Source: DASRAU01 sp035638075 (GTDB lineage: Bacteria; Acidobacteriota; Polarisedimenticolia; Gp22-AA2). From it: a DNA stretch of 64,000 nucleotides. Where the stretch lies: assembly GCA_035638075.1 (NCBI GenBank), contig DASRAU010000027.1, positions 1 through 64,000 on the forward strand. The letters run 5' to 3'. The notes beneath the pieces are model-generated. The model was given only the letters and a program-made list of their open reading frames with translations. It made no database searches and was not told the DNA's origin. A program made the position numbers and the translations under genes. Positions 15,683-23,774 of the stretch are shown piece by piece; position 1 is the stretch's first letter, and each line of letters starts with the position of its first letter.

Positions 15683-16163
15683 ACGACGCGTCGAGGCCCG
15701 GAACGCTCTTGAGCAGGACGAGCCTCCGGGCCCCCGCGCGCCCGGCCACGTGGGCGGCGATCGCGTCGGAGGTGAGACGGAAGCTGCGCTCGAGCGAGGG
15801 CGCGCGCTCCACCATCGCCGCCGGCAGCAGGATCGCGAGCCGGCCGCGCCGCGCGTGCCGGCGTGCGGCGGCCAGGGTCTCCGCCGTGGCCGCGTCCGGG
15901 TGCAGCGAGGCGAGCAGCAGCCCGTACTGGTCGGTCGCACGGAGCGCCATCCGGTGCGCAGCGACCGCATCGAGACGCAGGCGGGCCCGTTCGCTCCGCA
16001 CCAGGTCGGCAAAACCTCCTCCCCCGGGAACCACGAGCACCGATTCGCGTCTGGCCCTCGCCGCCAGGTCGGCGACGAGGCGCCGCAGCCGGACCCGCCC
16101 ACGCCCCCGCGCCAGGCTCCCGCCGACCTTGACGACGAGATCGAACCGCGCTCGGCGCGTCAT
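15471..16163 (-). CDS. mfnE: Amino-acid-kinase family protein, MfnE-like phosphokinase
   Basis: 230 residues. It probably phosphorylates [5-(aminomethyl)furan-3-yl]methyl phosphate to the diphosphate in MFR synthesis. Motifs are VVKVGGSLARG at the N-terminus, VVPGGGGFADL, LTSDAIAAHVA and LLKSVPGLDASF, typical of amino acid kinases. The domain ends at VQVIDGR near residue 196. The last 35 residues are Arg/Pro-rich and lie antisense to the mfnB tail. The ATG overlaps the mfnF stop. The specific assignment rests on family plus context. Confidence 0.83.
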   Translation of the reverse strand: MTRRARFDLVVKVGGSLARGRGRVRLRRLVADLAARARRESVLVVPGGGGFADLVRSERARLRLDAVAAHRMALRATDQYGLLLASLHPDAATAETLAAARRHARRGRLAILLPAAMVERAPSLERSFRLTSDAIAAHVAGRAGARRLVLLKSVPGLDASFSGSRPARRLARRGVVDPLFPVLLPERLPVQVIDGRAGFPPPRAPRRTPAPARGRAFRRVPPRTARRARR

Positions 16164-17215
16164 GCCTCGGCGGCGAGCAGGGCGAGCGCGGCGGCGGGAG
16201 CGGCGCGTCCCCAGTCCGCACCCAGGCCGGGGAGGACCTGCTCGATCGGCCGCGGCACGCACCCGGCCCGCCGGCACGCCTCCGCCGCGAGGAAGCGGCC
16301 GGCGCCGCAGACGACGGCGGGCAGTGACGCGGTTCGGCCGGGGGCGAGCCTGCGCGCGACGGCGCCGACCGCGTCGGCGATGCGTTCGACCTGGCGGTCG
16401 TGCAGGTATGCCGCCATGCGGCGGATCTCCTCGTCGCCGAGATCGCCCGGGTCGGCCCCCACGAGGCGGCCGAGCCGCGCGAGGCACGCGGCGCGATCCC
16501 GGCCGCGGCCGTCGGGCGTCGCGACGGTGTACTCCTCCAGGGTGATGCGCCCGAGGATCACGTGAACGTCCGCCATCTGCGTGAAGTGTTCCGGGATGGT
16601 CGCGACGAGGCCGCCGCCGATCGGCACGCTCGCCGCCAGGGCCGCGGGAGGGGTGCGCAGCGCGCCGGTGTAGACGAGCTCCTGCGCGGCCAGGCGCTCG
16701 CGGTCGCTCCGCCCGTCGGGACAGGGGCGCCCACGATCGAACGGGACGATGTCGGTGGTCGTGCTGCCGACGTCGAGGACGAGACCGGTGCTGAAAGCGC
16801 GCGCCGCGATCGCCGCCGGGGCGATGAAATTGGCCGAGGCGACCGCCAGCGGAGCGCGCCGCGCGGTTTCGGCGGTGACGAGCCGCCCCTCGACGTTCAG
16901 AAGCGTGAACCGATCCCCGACCGCGGAGGCGACGGCGTCGAGCAGAGCCCGGACGCCGGCGCTCCGATCGGGAAAGAGATCCGAAAGCTCGGCGGTCAGC
17001 GTGACCGCCAGCGGCCCGCCGCGCTCCAGGCGCGCGAGCCGTTCGGCGAGTCGATCCGGTTCGCGCCAGATTTCGAAAGGGTGGATGGCCCACTCGAGGC
17101 GCCGCTCTCCGTTCGCGCCGGCCACGAGCCGGGCGCTCTTGAGGTGCACGCCACCCAGATCCCATCCCGACGCGAGCACGGTTCCCGCGGCCGTGTCGCA
17201 GGTCCCGGTTGTCAT
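16160..17215 (-). CDS. mfnF: MfnF-like enzyme (hydantoinase/oxoprolinase family)
   Basis: 351 residues of COG1548 type. In archaea MfnF couples the furan diphosphate to gamma-glutamyltyramine. ASKHA-type phosphate loops are visible: ASGWDLGGVHLK near residues 15-26 and LVLDVGSTTTDIVPF near 155-170, plus VCGAGRFLAAEA in the C-terminal half. The ATG at 17215 overlaps the mfnD stop and the end overlaps mfnE, so the three genes are translated as a unit. The bacterial substrate may differ, since bacterial methanofuran analogues carry other side chains. Confidence 0.85.
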   Translation of the reverse strand: MTTGTCDTAAGTVLASGWDLGGVHLKSARLVAGANGERRLEWAIHPFEIWREPDRLAERLARLERGGPLAVTLTAELSDLFPDRSAGVRALLDAVASAVGDRFTLLNVEGRLVTAETARRAPLAVASANFIAPAAIAARAFSTGLVLDVGSTTTDIVPFDRGRPCPDGRSDRERLAAQELVYTGALRTPPAALAASVPIGGGLVATIPEHFTQMADVHVILGRITLEEYTVATPDGRGRDRAACLARLGRLVGADPGDLGDEEIRRMAAYLHDRQVERIADAVGAVARRLAPGRTASLPAVVCGAGRFLAAEACRRAGCVPRPIEQVLPGLGADWGRAAPAAALALLAAEA

Positions 17216-18222
17216 GCGGGTCGCACCGCGCCGCCGGCGTCGAACCGCCAGCGGCCGTCACCCGGAAGCGACGCGGGAAGCGCCTCCCCCCGCGCGGCGG
17301 CGATCATCAGCCGCGCCAGGGCCGGGCCGAAGCGGCGGCGCAGGCCGAGATAGCTCGACGTCAGACGCGGGTTGATCTCGATGACCACCGGACCCTCCGC
17401 GCCGATCACCAGGTCGACGCCCACGAAGCCGCGGAGATCTCCCGACGCCCGCGCCAGCGCCGTGACCGCGTCGCGCGCCGCCGTGACCGCCGCCGATCCC
17501 GCGGCGGACTCCGCACCGGGCACCCCCGCGGCCTCGACTTCGGTTGCGGCGCCGGTCCACGGTACTTCACCGCCGGCATACGCGAGCCGGACGCGGCCGC
17601 GCAGCTCCTGCCGTCCGAGTCCGAGGGAAAGGAGGTCGCCCGGCCGGGAGCCATCTCCGCCGGCGCGCACCAGGAACGAAGCGCTCGCCGCGATCCCGGC
17701 GACGAATCGCTCCGTGACGATCCCGTCGCCGCGCGCGGCGCGCGCCGCGAGCCGCCGCGCGCGGGCCCGCTCGGCGGCGCGGCGGGCGATGATGACTCCC
17801 TCCGCGCCGCAGCCGCGGCGCGGCTTGAAGACCACCGCCGCTCCGGAGCGGGCGGCCGGTGGAACGGGCACGCCCGCCTCCTTCAACAGGCGCATGGTGG
17901 CCCGCTTGTCCGAAGCCAGGCGGACGGAGCGCGGCCCGGGGCCGAGAGGCAGGGTGTCGCACGCCGCGACGAGTGCCGCCAGCCGCTCGAGGGTCCCCTG
18001 CGACTCCGGAGCGATGACGAGCGCGGCGTCGCCGCGCCCGCAGGCGCCCGCCAGCACCGCCTCCGGCTCTCCCGCCGGCAACGTCAGCAGACGCACGCCC
18101 GGCAGCGCGGCGAAGTCGCGGCCGACCGCGAGACGCATGGCCCGGCCCGCCTCGCGAAGCGGCCGGGGAATGCGCCCAGGCGCTCCCGCGCGGCTGAAGT
18201 GCTCGTAGACGATGACGCGCAC
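17212..18222 (-). CDS. mfnD: MfnD-like ATP-grasp ligase (tyramine/tyrosine-glutamate ligase)
   Basis: 336 residues, COG1821-type ATP-grasp. It should form the gamma-glutamyl amide on tyramine (archaea) or tyrosine (as in the bacterial cofactor). N-terminal RVIVYEHFS is typical. ATP-grasp parts include VVFKPRRGCGAEGV, a VTERFVAG hinge and VVIEINPRLTSSYLGL. The start is GTG at 18222, 18 bp after the GAF gene. The tyrosine decarboxylase MfnA is not in the window, so which amine is used cannot be told. Confidence 0.85.
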   Translation of the reverse strand: MRVIVYEHFSRAGAPGRIPRPLREAGRAMRLAVGRDFAALPGVRLLTLPAGEPEAVLAGACGRGDAALVIAPESQGTLERLAALVAACDTLPLGPGPRSVRLASDKRATMRLLKEAGVPVPPAARSGAAVVFKPRRGCGAEGVIIARRAAERARARRLAARAARGDGIVTERFVAGIAASASFLVRAGGDGSRPGDLLSLGLGRQELRGRVRLAYAGGEVPWTGAATEVEAAGVPGAESAAGSAAVTAARDAVTALARASGDLRGFVGVDLVIGAEGPVVIEINPRLTSSYLGLRRRFGPALARLMIAAARGEALPASLPGDGRWRFDAGGAVRPA

Positions 18223-18240
18223 GGGTGCGCCGCGCTGGGT

Positions 18241-19281
18241 TCAGTCGGCGGCGCGCGGCAGCGCCAGGCAGAAGACGGGAGGACCGGCGGGATCGCCGAG
18301 CATCACGACCCGGCCGCCGGTCTCGGCCATGAGTCCCTCCACGTCGTCGATGCCGCCGGACGCCGGAAGGCCCGGCTCCGCGCCCCGATCGCCGTCGTTG
18401 CCGAGAAGCGCCTCGAAGTCGGAGGGAAGCTCCCGGCCGATCGACACGAGGACGTATGCTCCCGGCGCCAGCGTTCCGCAGGCCGGGCTCCCGGGCGCGA
18501 GCCGCACCTCCCGGGTCGCGATCGGCACCGGGCGGAACGGGGTCGCGGCGCGGCGCGCGAGACCCGAGATGGCGCGGCCGATCCGCTCTTCGTCCCCAAG
18601 CACCGTACCGATGGCCGGGTCGAGCAGGAGCGACCACGCCCCGGCCTCCTCCTCGCTCCGGCCGTGGAACAGGCGATCGAGCAGATGGTTGAGATCGATG
18701 GACGACGGGCGCAGGCTGCGATGCCCGGCCAGCGCGAGCAGCTGCCGGGCCAGGTCGGCCGCGCGCGGCGACCCGCCTCGCCCCTTCAGCTCGGCGGCGA
18801 GACCGCCGGCCAGCGCGGCGAGGGCGGCGCCGCGGCGGCGTTCGCGCGCGCGCTGCGAGGCCTCGATCTCGAGCGACCCCGCCAGCAGGCGGGCCACCCG
18901 CACCAGCGTCTCCTCCTGCCACGGCTCGAGACGCCGCGGCACGTGGTCATAGATGGCGAGCGTGCCGAGGGCGTTCCCATCGAAGCCGAGCAGCGGCGCG
19001 CCGGCGTAGAAGCGCGCGAACAGCGGGAACCCGAGCGCCGGATTCTGCGCCGCCTCGGGATCGCGCGTGGCGTCGGGAAGCGTGACGAACCGCCGGGCGG
19101 CGATCGTCCTGGCGCAGAAGCCGAACTCGCGCGGCGGACGCGAAGGATACGTGCCGACGCTCGCGCGAACCTCCATCCCATCCCGCTCGACGAAGCTCAG
19201 GAGCGCGATCGGGGCGGCGCAGGCGGATGCGGCGATCCGGACGGCATCGTCGAAGAGCGTCTCCGCGCCGAGTCCTTCCAT
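18241..19281 (-). CDS. GAF-domain protein with degenerate histidine-kinase core
   Basis: 346 residues. A GAF domain spans about 5-140 (ASVGTYPSRPPREFGFCARTI, then APLLGFDGNALGTLAIYD). It is followed by a region laid out like a histidine kinase dimerisation helix, but the GGIAHDFN-type phosphoacceptor motif reads GGLAAELK (159-166) with Ala163 replacing His. The later ATPase-like segment LGDEERIGRAISGLARRA lacks the N-box Asn. It is therefore probably a sensor-like pseudokinase. It is the first gene of the mfnDFE operon and has its own promoter, suggesting a link to MFR synthesis. Ligand unknown. Confidence 0.75.
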   Translation of the reverse strand: MEGLGAETLFDDAVRIAASACAAPIALLSFVERDGMEVRASVGTYPSRPPREFGFCARTIAARRFVTLPDATRDPEAAQNPALGFPLFARFYAGAPLLGFDGNALGTLAIYDHVPRRLEPWQEETLVRVARLLAGSLEIEASQRARERRRGAALAALAGGLAAELKGRGGSPRAADLARQLLALAGHRSLRPSSIDLNHLLDRLFHGRSEEEAGAWSLLLDPAIGTVLGDEERIGRAISGLARRAATPFRPVPIATREVRLAPGSPACGTLAPGAYVLVSIGRELPSDFEALLGNDGDRGAEPGLPASGGIDDVEGLMAETGGRVVMLGDPAGPPVFCLALPRAAD

Positions 19282-19289
19282 GGGGGCGT

Positions 19290-19319
19290 AGCCTACCGTC
19301 CGGATCTTCCGGGCGTCAA
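19290..19319 (-). promoter_or_regulatory. Sigma70-like promoter of the GAF-mfnDFE operon
   Basis: Minus strand TTGACG (19319..19314), 18 bp spacer, TAGGCT (19295..19290). Only 8 nt separate the -10 from the ATG at 19281, predicting a leaderless or nearly leaderless mRNA. Confidence 0.5.
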
Positions 19320-19320
19320 T

Positions 19321-19364
19321 CGGGATCGCGCCGTACCGTCGCCGCCGCTCCGGGATCGCGCCGT
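19321..19364. repeat. Direct repeat of 14 bp, two copies 30 bp apart
   Basis: CGGGATCGCGCCGT occurs at 19321..19334 and again at 19351..19364, just upstream of the GAF-mfnDFE promoter and in the 113-bp gap before the rqcH end. It could be an operator or simply GC-rich duplication; no regulator can be assigned. Confidence 0.4.
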
Positions 19365-19394
19365 GCGGCTGGCGGCGCCCGGCGGTCGCGCCGC

Positions 19395-20987
19395 TTAAGG
19401 CTCTTCCAGCTCCCCGCCCGGGAGCCGTGGGATCACCTGGATCGAACGGAAGCGACGGAGCGTGACCTGCCCCGGAGCCATCCCCTTGCTCTTGCGCACG
19501 TGCTTGCGGAGCGTCACGTGGACCTCGACTTTCCCCGACTCGCGCGCGCCGCTGTACCAGGCGGCGATCTCGGCGGCCGTGCGCAGCGTTCCCTCCGGCA
19601 GGCTGTCGAGCCGGCGGGGGTTGCGGACGACCACGTGGGCGCCGGCGGCGCCCGCCGCGTGCAGCCAGAAATCCCAGGGAGAGGCGACCTTGAAGGTGAG
19701 GGTGTCGTTCTCGGGGCCGCTTTTGCCGACGAGGATGACGAAGCCGTCCCTGGTCGTGTGGCGGCGGACGCGCGCCGGCGGGGCGCTCGGGGCCGTAGCC
19801 CGGCGGCGCGGCGGCGGCGGGGCGTGCACGACTCCAAGGGCGGCTTCCTCGTCGCGCAGCGCGGCGAGATCGGCTTCCGTCGTCGCGGCGACGCTTTTCG
19901 CTTCGAGGGCGGCCCAGGCCTCCCAGCGCCGCGACACCGCCCCCAGCCGCGCGTCGATCGCCGCGAGGCCGCGCTTCGCCTTCTTGAAGCGGCCGAACAG
20001 GCGCTCGGCATTGGCCGGCAGTGACAGCGCGGGGTCGATCGGGATGTCGAGCGTCGCTCCCGTGTCGGACAGCGGGTCGGGGACGTGGACCCGGTCGCCT
20101 TCGACGCGCGCGGCGTTCAATCCCGCCAGCAGGGCCTCGCCGAGACGCCGGTCGTCGAGAGCCCTCTCCGCCTTGCCGCGATCCTCGAGCAGGCGCTTCT
20201 CGAGCGAGGCGAGGCGAGAGGCCTCCTTCCGGGCGCGGCTCTCGTGCCGGGCACGCGCCGCCTCGAACTCCCGGAAGCGCTCGAGGGGCTCGAACACGGC
20301 GGCGGCCGCTTCCGAGGGGCTTTCGAAGCGGAACAGCTGCACGCCCGCGTCCGCGCCCCCCGCCCCCCCGGCGCCTTCAAGATCCTCAGAGTCGAGCACC
20401 AGTTTCAGCTCGCCCGGAGCGATGGGAACCCCCTCGCGCCACTCCTCGAGCGGCCGGGTGGAGCGGACGACGAACGAGGCCGGCTGGACGATCGGCGGAC
20501 CGGGAGGCCGCGGGGGAAGCGGGGGGAGCACGGCGCCCATGACGGGCCCGCCGGTCGACTCCGTCCGGGTGGATGCGAGGACGACGTCCCCCGGACCGAG
20601 GAGGTGGGCGGCCACCCCGCGGCCGAACAGGACCGCGACGAGGCTGCGCCGGACCTCCTCCCCGCGCTCATCGGTGCGCAGGAACTCGAGCCGCGCCACC
20701 CGCTCTCCTGGTGGCACCGCGATCGAGACGAGCCGCGCCCCGGCGATCTCCCGGTCGAGGATCGCCACGAAGGGATCGGGATGCTCCTCGCGCCTCCCCC
20801 CGGCGCGCAGCAACAAATGCATTCTTGGCAGCTCGGGACGCACCGACAGCAGAAGATCGTCGTGGCGCGGCGTGGCGAACCGCAGCAGGACGCGCCCCGG
20901 GCCGAGGGAGGCGACGTGATGGACCTCCTGCTCGACGAGGTCCCGCTCGATCTCCGCCCGCACCGCCAGCAGCAGCCGCGCGTCCAC
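19395..20987 (-). CDS. rqcH: NFACT-family ribosome quality control protein RqcH
   Basis: 530 residues, slightly shorter than typical RqcH (about 570). RqcH binds split 50S subunits with stalled peptidyl-tRNA and adds C-terminal alanine tails. Order: an NFACT-N domain (about 1-180), a Glu/Arg-rich coiled-coil middle (about 240-390), and an NFACT-R/DUF814 domain at the C-terminus with FVILVGKSGPENDTLTFK, DFWLHAAGAAGAHVV and HVTLRKHVRKSKGM. The start is GTG at 20987, just downstream of the carD terminator. A Pro-rich linker sits near residue 155. Confidence 0.86.
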   Translation of the reverse strand: MDARLLLAVRAEIERDLVEQEVHHVASLGPGRVLLRFATPRHDDLLLSVRPELPRMHLLLRAGGRREEHPDPFVAILDREIAGARLVSIAVPPGERVARLEFLRTDERGEEVRRSLVAVLFGRGVAAHLLGPGDVVLASTRTESTGGPVMGAVLPPLPPRPPGPPIVQPASFVVRSTRPLEEWREGVPIAPGELKLVLDSEDLEGAGGAGGADAGVQLFRFESPSEAAAAVFEPLERFREFEAARARHESRARKEASRLASLEKRLLEDRGKAERALDDRRLGEALLAGLNAARVEGDRVHVPDPLSDTGATLDIPIDPALSLPANAERLFGRFKKAKRGLAAIDARLGAVSRRWEAWAALEAKSVAATTEADLAALRDEEAALGVVHAPPPPRRRATAPSAPPARVRRHTTRDGFVILVGKSGPENDTLTFKVASPWDFWLHAAGAAGAHVVVRNPRRLDSLPEGTLRTAAEIAAWYSGARESGKVEVHVTLRKHVRKSKGMAPGQVTLRRFRSIQVIPRLPGGELEEP

Positions 20988-21011
20988 GTCACAGGCCCCC
21001 GGATTTCGGCG

Positions 21012-21043
21012 AAAAAAAAGCCCGGCGGCCGAAGCCGCCGGGC
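21012..21043 (-). terminator. Rho-independent terminator of carD
   Basis: A perfect 10-bp stem (21020..21029 with 21034..21043, loop CGAA) is followed on the minus strand by eight U (A-run at 21012..21019). It is the only classical intrinsic terminator I found in the window. Confidence 0.9.
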
Positions 21044-21068
21044 GGGACCTGCCCTGTTTTCGCGACGA

Positions 21069-21575
21069 TTACTTGTCGCTCTTGGTCTTCGAAGCGGAGG
21101 CGACCGCCTTGTCGACCTTGATTTCGACGTCTTCGGTCTTCATCTTCTCGACTTCGGCGATCTCGCTGACGATGAGGTACCGGGCGCGATCGAGCATGCG
21201 ACGCTCCCGGTACGACAGGTTCTTCTGCAGCGAAAGGTGCGTCAGGCTCTTGAAGACCAACGCCACCTCGGTGATGGAGCCGGTGCGCATCTTGTCGGAG
21301 TTCTCCTGGAAGCGCCCCTTCCAGTCGTCGAACACCTTGATCCGCGTGTCCTTGAGGACGTCGAACACCGATTCGATCTCCTTGCGGGAGACGATCGGCC
21401 TCAGACCGACATTGGCGGTGTTCCCACGCGGGACCATCACCGTGCTGTCGTTCCCCACGATGCGCAGGCGCAGGAACTCTTCCATGCGGTCCCCGATCTC
21501 GCGCTTTTCGATCTGTTCGATGACCCCCAGACCATGGTTGGGGTACACGACCTTGTCGCCGATCTTGAATTGCAA
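21069..21575 (-). CDS. carD: CarD/CdnL-family RNA polymerase-binding regulator
   Basis: 168 residues. CarD-type proteins bind the RNA polymerase beta subunit through the N-terminal Tudor-like domain and stabilise open complexes at sigma70-type promoters. The N-terminus MQFKIGDKVVYPNHGLGVI and the helical C-domain with LSYRERRMLDRARYLI are characteristic. A TTG start at 21575 is supported by a strong GGGGGGAGG about 8 nt upstream. It has its own sigma70-like promoter and intrinsic terminator, so it is probably monocistronic. Confidence 0.93.
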   Translation of the reverse strand: MQFKIGDKVVYPNHGLGVIEQIEKREIGDRMEEFLRLRIVGNDSTVMVPRGNTANVGLRPIVSRKEIESVFDVLKDTRIKVFDDWKGRFQENSDKMRTGSITEVALVFKSLTHLSLQKNLSYRERRMLDRARYLIVSEIAEVEKMKTEDVEIKVDKAVASASKTKSDK

Positions 21576-21647
21576 AGGGAGCCTCCCCCCGGTCCGGTGG
21601 TTACGCCGCTGATTGGGACGCCCCGGCCGGGCGCTGTGCGTCGGTGC

Positions 21648-21676
21648 ATTTTATCAGGAACCTCTATGGAGATCAA
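21648..21676 (-). promoter_or_regulatory. Sigma70-like promoter of carD
   Basis: Minus strand TTGATC (21676..21671), 17 bp spacer, TAAAAT (21653..21648) with extended TGA. It is one of the best -10 matches in the window. The leader is about 65 nt, with a strong ribosome-binding site. Confidence 0.65.
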
Positions 21677-21812
21677 CGGGGATGGCCGTCAGGAGCGGGT
21701 TTGGCCGGACTCCATATGTCTTTTCCGTGACGTCGATTGGCCAGGAATTCGGCCCATTTGCGCTCTTTTTCGCGTCCTGGACGGCTAAGATGGGCCCAGG
21801 AAACAACCTGCC

Positions 21813-22736
21813 ATGATTCGCGTCGGCGTCGCCGGCTGGGACTACCCGGATTGGGAAGGCATCGTCTACCCGAAGCCGGCTCCAAAAGGATTCGACCGGC
21901 TTCGGTTCATGGCCGGGCACTTCGACAGCCTCGAGCTCAATGTCACCTTCTACCGCCAGCCGGATGCCGCCGCGGCGGCTTCCTGGGCCCGGCGGGTCGC
22001 CGACCGGCCGGAGTTCCGGTTCACCGCCAAGCTCTTCCGCGACCTGACCCATGTCGGTCCCGACCAGGTCGGCAGCGAAGAGGCGGCTTTCCGGGCCGAT
22101 CAGGAAGAGATGGCCGCCCTCTACCGGGCCGGGATCGCGCCGCTCCGCGAAGCGGGCGTGCTCGGAGCGGTGCTCCTGCAGTTTCCACAGCGGCTCCACG
22201 ATCGACCGGAGAGCCGCCGGCACATCGAGCGCCTCGCCGGCCTGCTCGAAGGGCTGCCCCTGGTCGCGGAGCTGCGGCATCGCTCGTGGGGACACGACGA
22301 GGCGCTGCAGTTCCTGCACCAGGCCGGCGTCGGCTTCTGCAACATCGATCAGCCGGCGCTGCCGACGACGTTACGCCCCAGCGGTCACGTCACCTCGAAG
22401 GTCGCGTACGTCCGGCTGCACGGCCGCAACACCGCCGCCTGGTTCAAGTCGGGCGAAAACGCGACCGGCCGCTACGACTATCTCTACACCGAGGAGGAGC
22501 TGCGGCCCTGGGTCGATCGGGCCCGGCGGATGGCGGACGGCGCGGAGGAGGTCTTCATCATCGCCAACAACCACTACCGCGGGAAGGCGCCGGCCAACGC
22601 CCTGATGGTCCGCTCGATGCTGGAGGAACGGAAGGTGGCGACGCCGCCGGACCTGCCGCGCACCTGGAAGACGCTGGCCCCGTTCGTGACGGCGCCACCG
22701 CCGCGCCGTCCGCCGCAAGGGCGACTCTTCGACTAG
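21813..22736 (+). CDS. DUF72 family protein (YecE-like)
   Basis: 307 residues, a complete DUF72 TIM-barrel-like protein: N-terminal RVGVAGWDYPDWEGIVYP, FDSLELNVTFYRQP, LLQFPQRLH, VAELRHRSW, AYVRLHGRN and the C-terminal NNHYRGKAPANALM. Function of the family is not established. AGGAAAC lies upstream of the ATG at 21813, and a TAAGAT -10-like box at 21786..21791 could drive it. It is divergent from carD. Confidence 0.88.
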   Translation: MIRVGVAGWDYPDWEGIVYPKPAPKGFDRLRFMAGHFDSLELNVTFYRQPDAAAAASWARRVADRPEFRFTAKLFRDLTHVGPDQVGSEEAAFRADQEEMAALYRAGIAPLREAGVLGAVLLQFPQRLHDRPESRRHIERLAGLLEGLPLVAELRHRSWGHDEALQFLHQAGVGFCNIDQPALPTTLRPSGHVTSKVAYVRLHGRNTAAWFKSGENATGRYDYLYTEEELRPWVDRARRMADGAEEVFIIANNHYRGKAPANALMVRSMLEERKVATPPDLPRTWKTLAPFVTAPPPRRPPQGRLFD

Positions 22737-22744
22737 CGCATCTC

Positions 22745-22763
22745 GCGGCCCGGAGGAGGCCGC
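22745..22763. terminator. Hairpin in the convergent gap between DUF72 and radical SAM genes
   Basis: GCGGCC (22745..22750) pairs with GGCCGC (22758..22763) in a 27-bp gap between two convergent stops. It lacks a U-tract, so it is at most a weak bidirectional terminator or mRNA end stabiliser. Confidence 0.35.
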
Positions 22764-23774
22764 TCAGTCGTCGAGCGACTCGGTGATGACCTGTCTGCCC
22801 GAGGCGTCCACGGAGACCTCGCGCACCTCGTCGATCTTGCAGTTGCCGCAGAGCGGCAGCGCCTCGAACTCGTGCGCCAGGTACTTGCGGCGGATCTCCT
22901 TCGCGACCGGGCCGTTCCAGACCTGCTCGATGCTGCTGCCGACGATGTTCCCCAGCACCTGCTCGCGGCTGTAATCGACGCAGCACAGCACCAGGTCCCC
23001 GTTGAACATGATGTAGGCCTGCTTGAACAGGCGCGTGCAGGTGGAGAAGTACGACATGGCGTGCGAGTGGCTGAAGGTCTCGGCGTCCTTGATGTTGCCG
23101 CCGCGGTTCTCGAGCGTCGTGTACTTCGACGCGACCCCCTTCGACTGCCAGTAGGCGACCGCCTTCTTCGCGTCGATGACCTCGGTGTCCACCATGGTGA
23201 TCCACAGCTGCGGGCGCTCGAGGCCGCGCCGCGCCTGCTCCTCGATGAAGTGGATGACGTTGGCGTGCGTGCGCTCGAACTCCATGTTGCCGCGCATCGT
23301 CTTCTCGTACGACTCCTTCTCGATCCCCTGGAAGGAGACGTAGACCTTGTGGATGCCGTCCCCCATCGCGAGGATCCTGTCCACGATCGGCGGCGTCAGG
23401 AAGTGCCCGTTGGTGGTGATGACCACCTTGCAGTCGGGGATGCGCTCGTTGATGTAGCGGACCTTGTCGAAGAGGTCCCGGTCCATCAGCGGCTCGTTCA
23501 TCAGGTACGGGCTGATGCGGCGCACCTTGTGCTCCGCCGCCTCGTCGATGATCCGGCGGAACAGCTCGATCGGCATCTTTCCCTTCGGCTGCGTCGTGTA
23601 GGTCTCGCCGTAGGGACAGAAGATGCAGTCGGCATTGCAGCCGGTGAACGTCTGGATCTGGATCGTCCGCGGGAAGTCGGGGATCGGTCGCCGCGTGACG
23701 CGGTTCTTCAGCATGACCCAGGGGCTGTCGCCCGGCTGGTCCATGTAGTAGCGGTTGATCTTGAGCTGGCTCAA
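22764..23774 (-). CDS. Radical SAM protein with SPASM-like C-terminus
   Basis: 336 residues. The radical SAM cluster motif C-x3-C-x2-C is at Cys46, Cys50 and Cys53 (TGCNADCIFCPYG). A C-terminal cysteine-rich SPASM-like region has CTRLF, LVLCCVD and LCGNC, for additional iron-sulfur ligands. Substrate is unknown. It follows glycosyltransferase genes, so a role in sugar or envelope modification is possible. It starts with TTG at 23774, overlapping the stop of the upstream gene (TTGA), which implies translational coupling. Confidence 0.87.
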   Translation of the reverse strand: MSQLKINRYYMDQPGDSPWVMLKNRVTRRPIPDFPRTIQIQTFTGCNADCIFCPYGETYTTQPKGKMPIELFRRIIDEAAEHKVRRISPYLMNEPLMDRDLFDKVRYINERIPDCKVVITTNGHFLTPPIVDRILAMGDGIHKVYVSFQGIEKESYEKTMRGNMEFERTHANVIHFIEEQARRGLERPQLWITMVDTEVIDAKKAVAYWQSKGVASKYTTLENRGGNIKDAETFSHSHAMSYFSTCTRLFKQAYIMFNGDLVLCCVDYSREQVLGNIVGSSIEQVWNGPVAKEIRRKYLAHEFEALPLCGNCKIDEVREVSVDASGRQVITESLDD

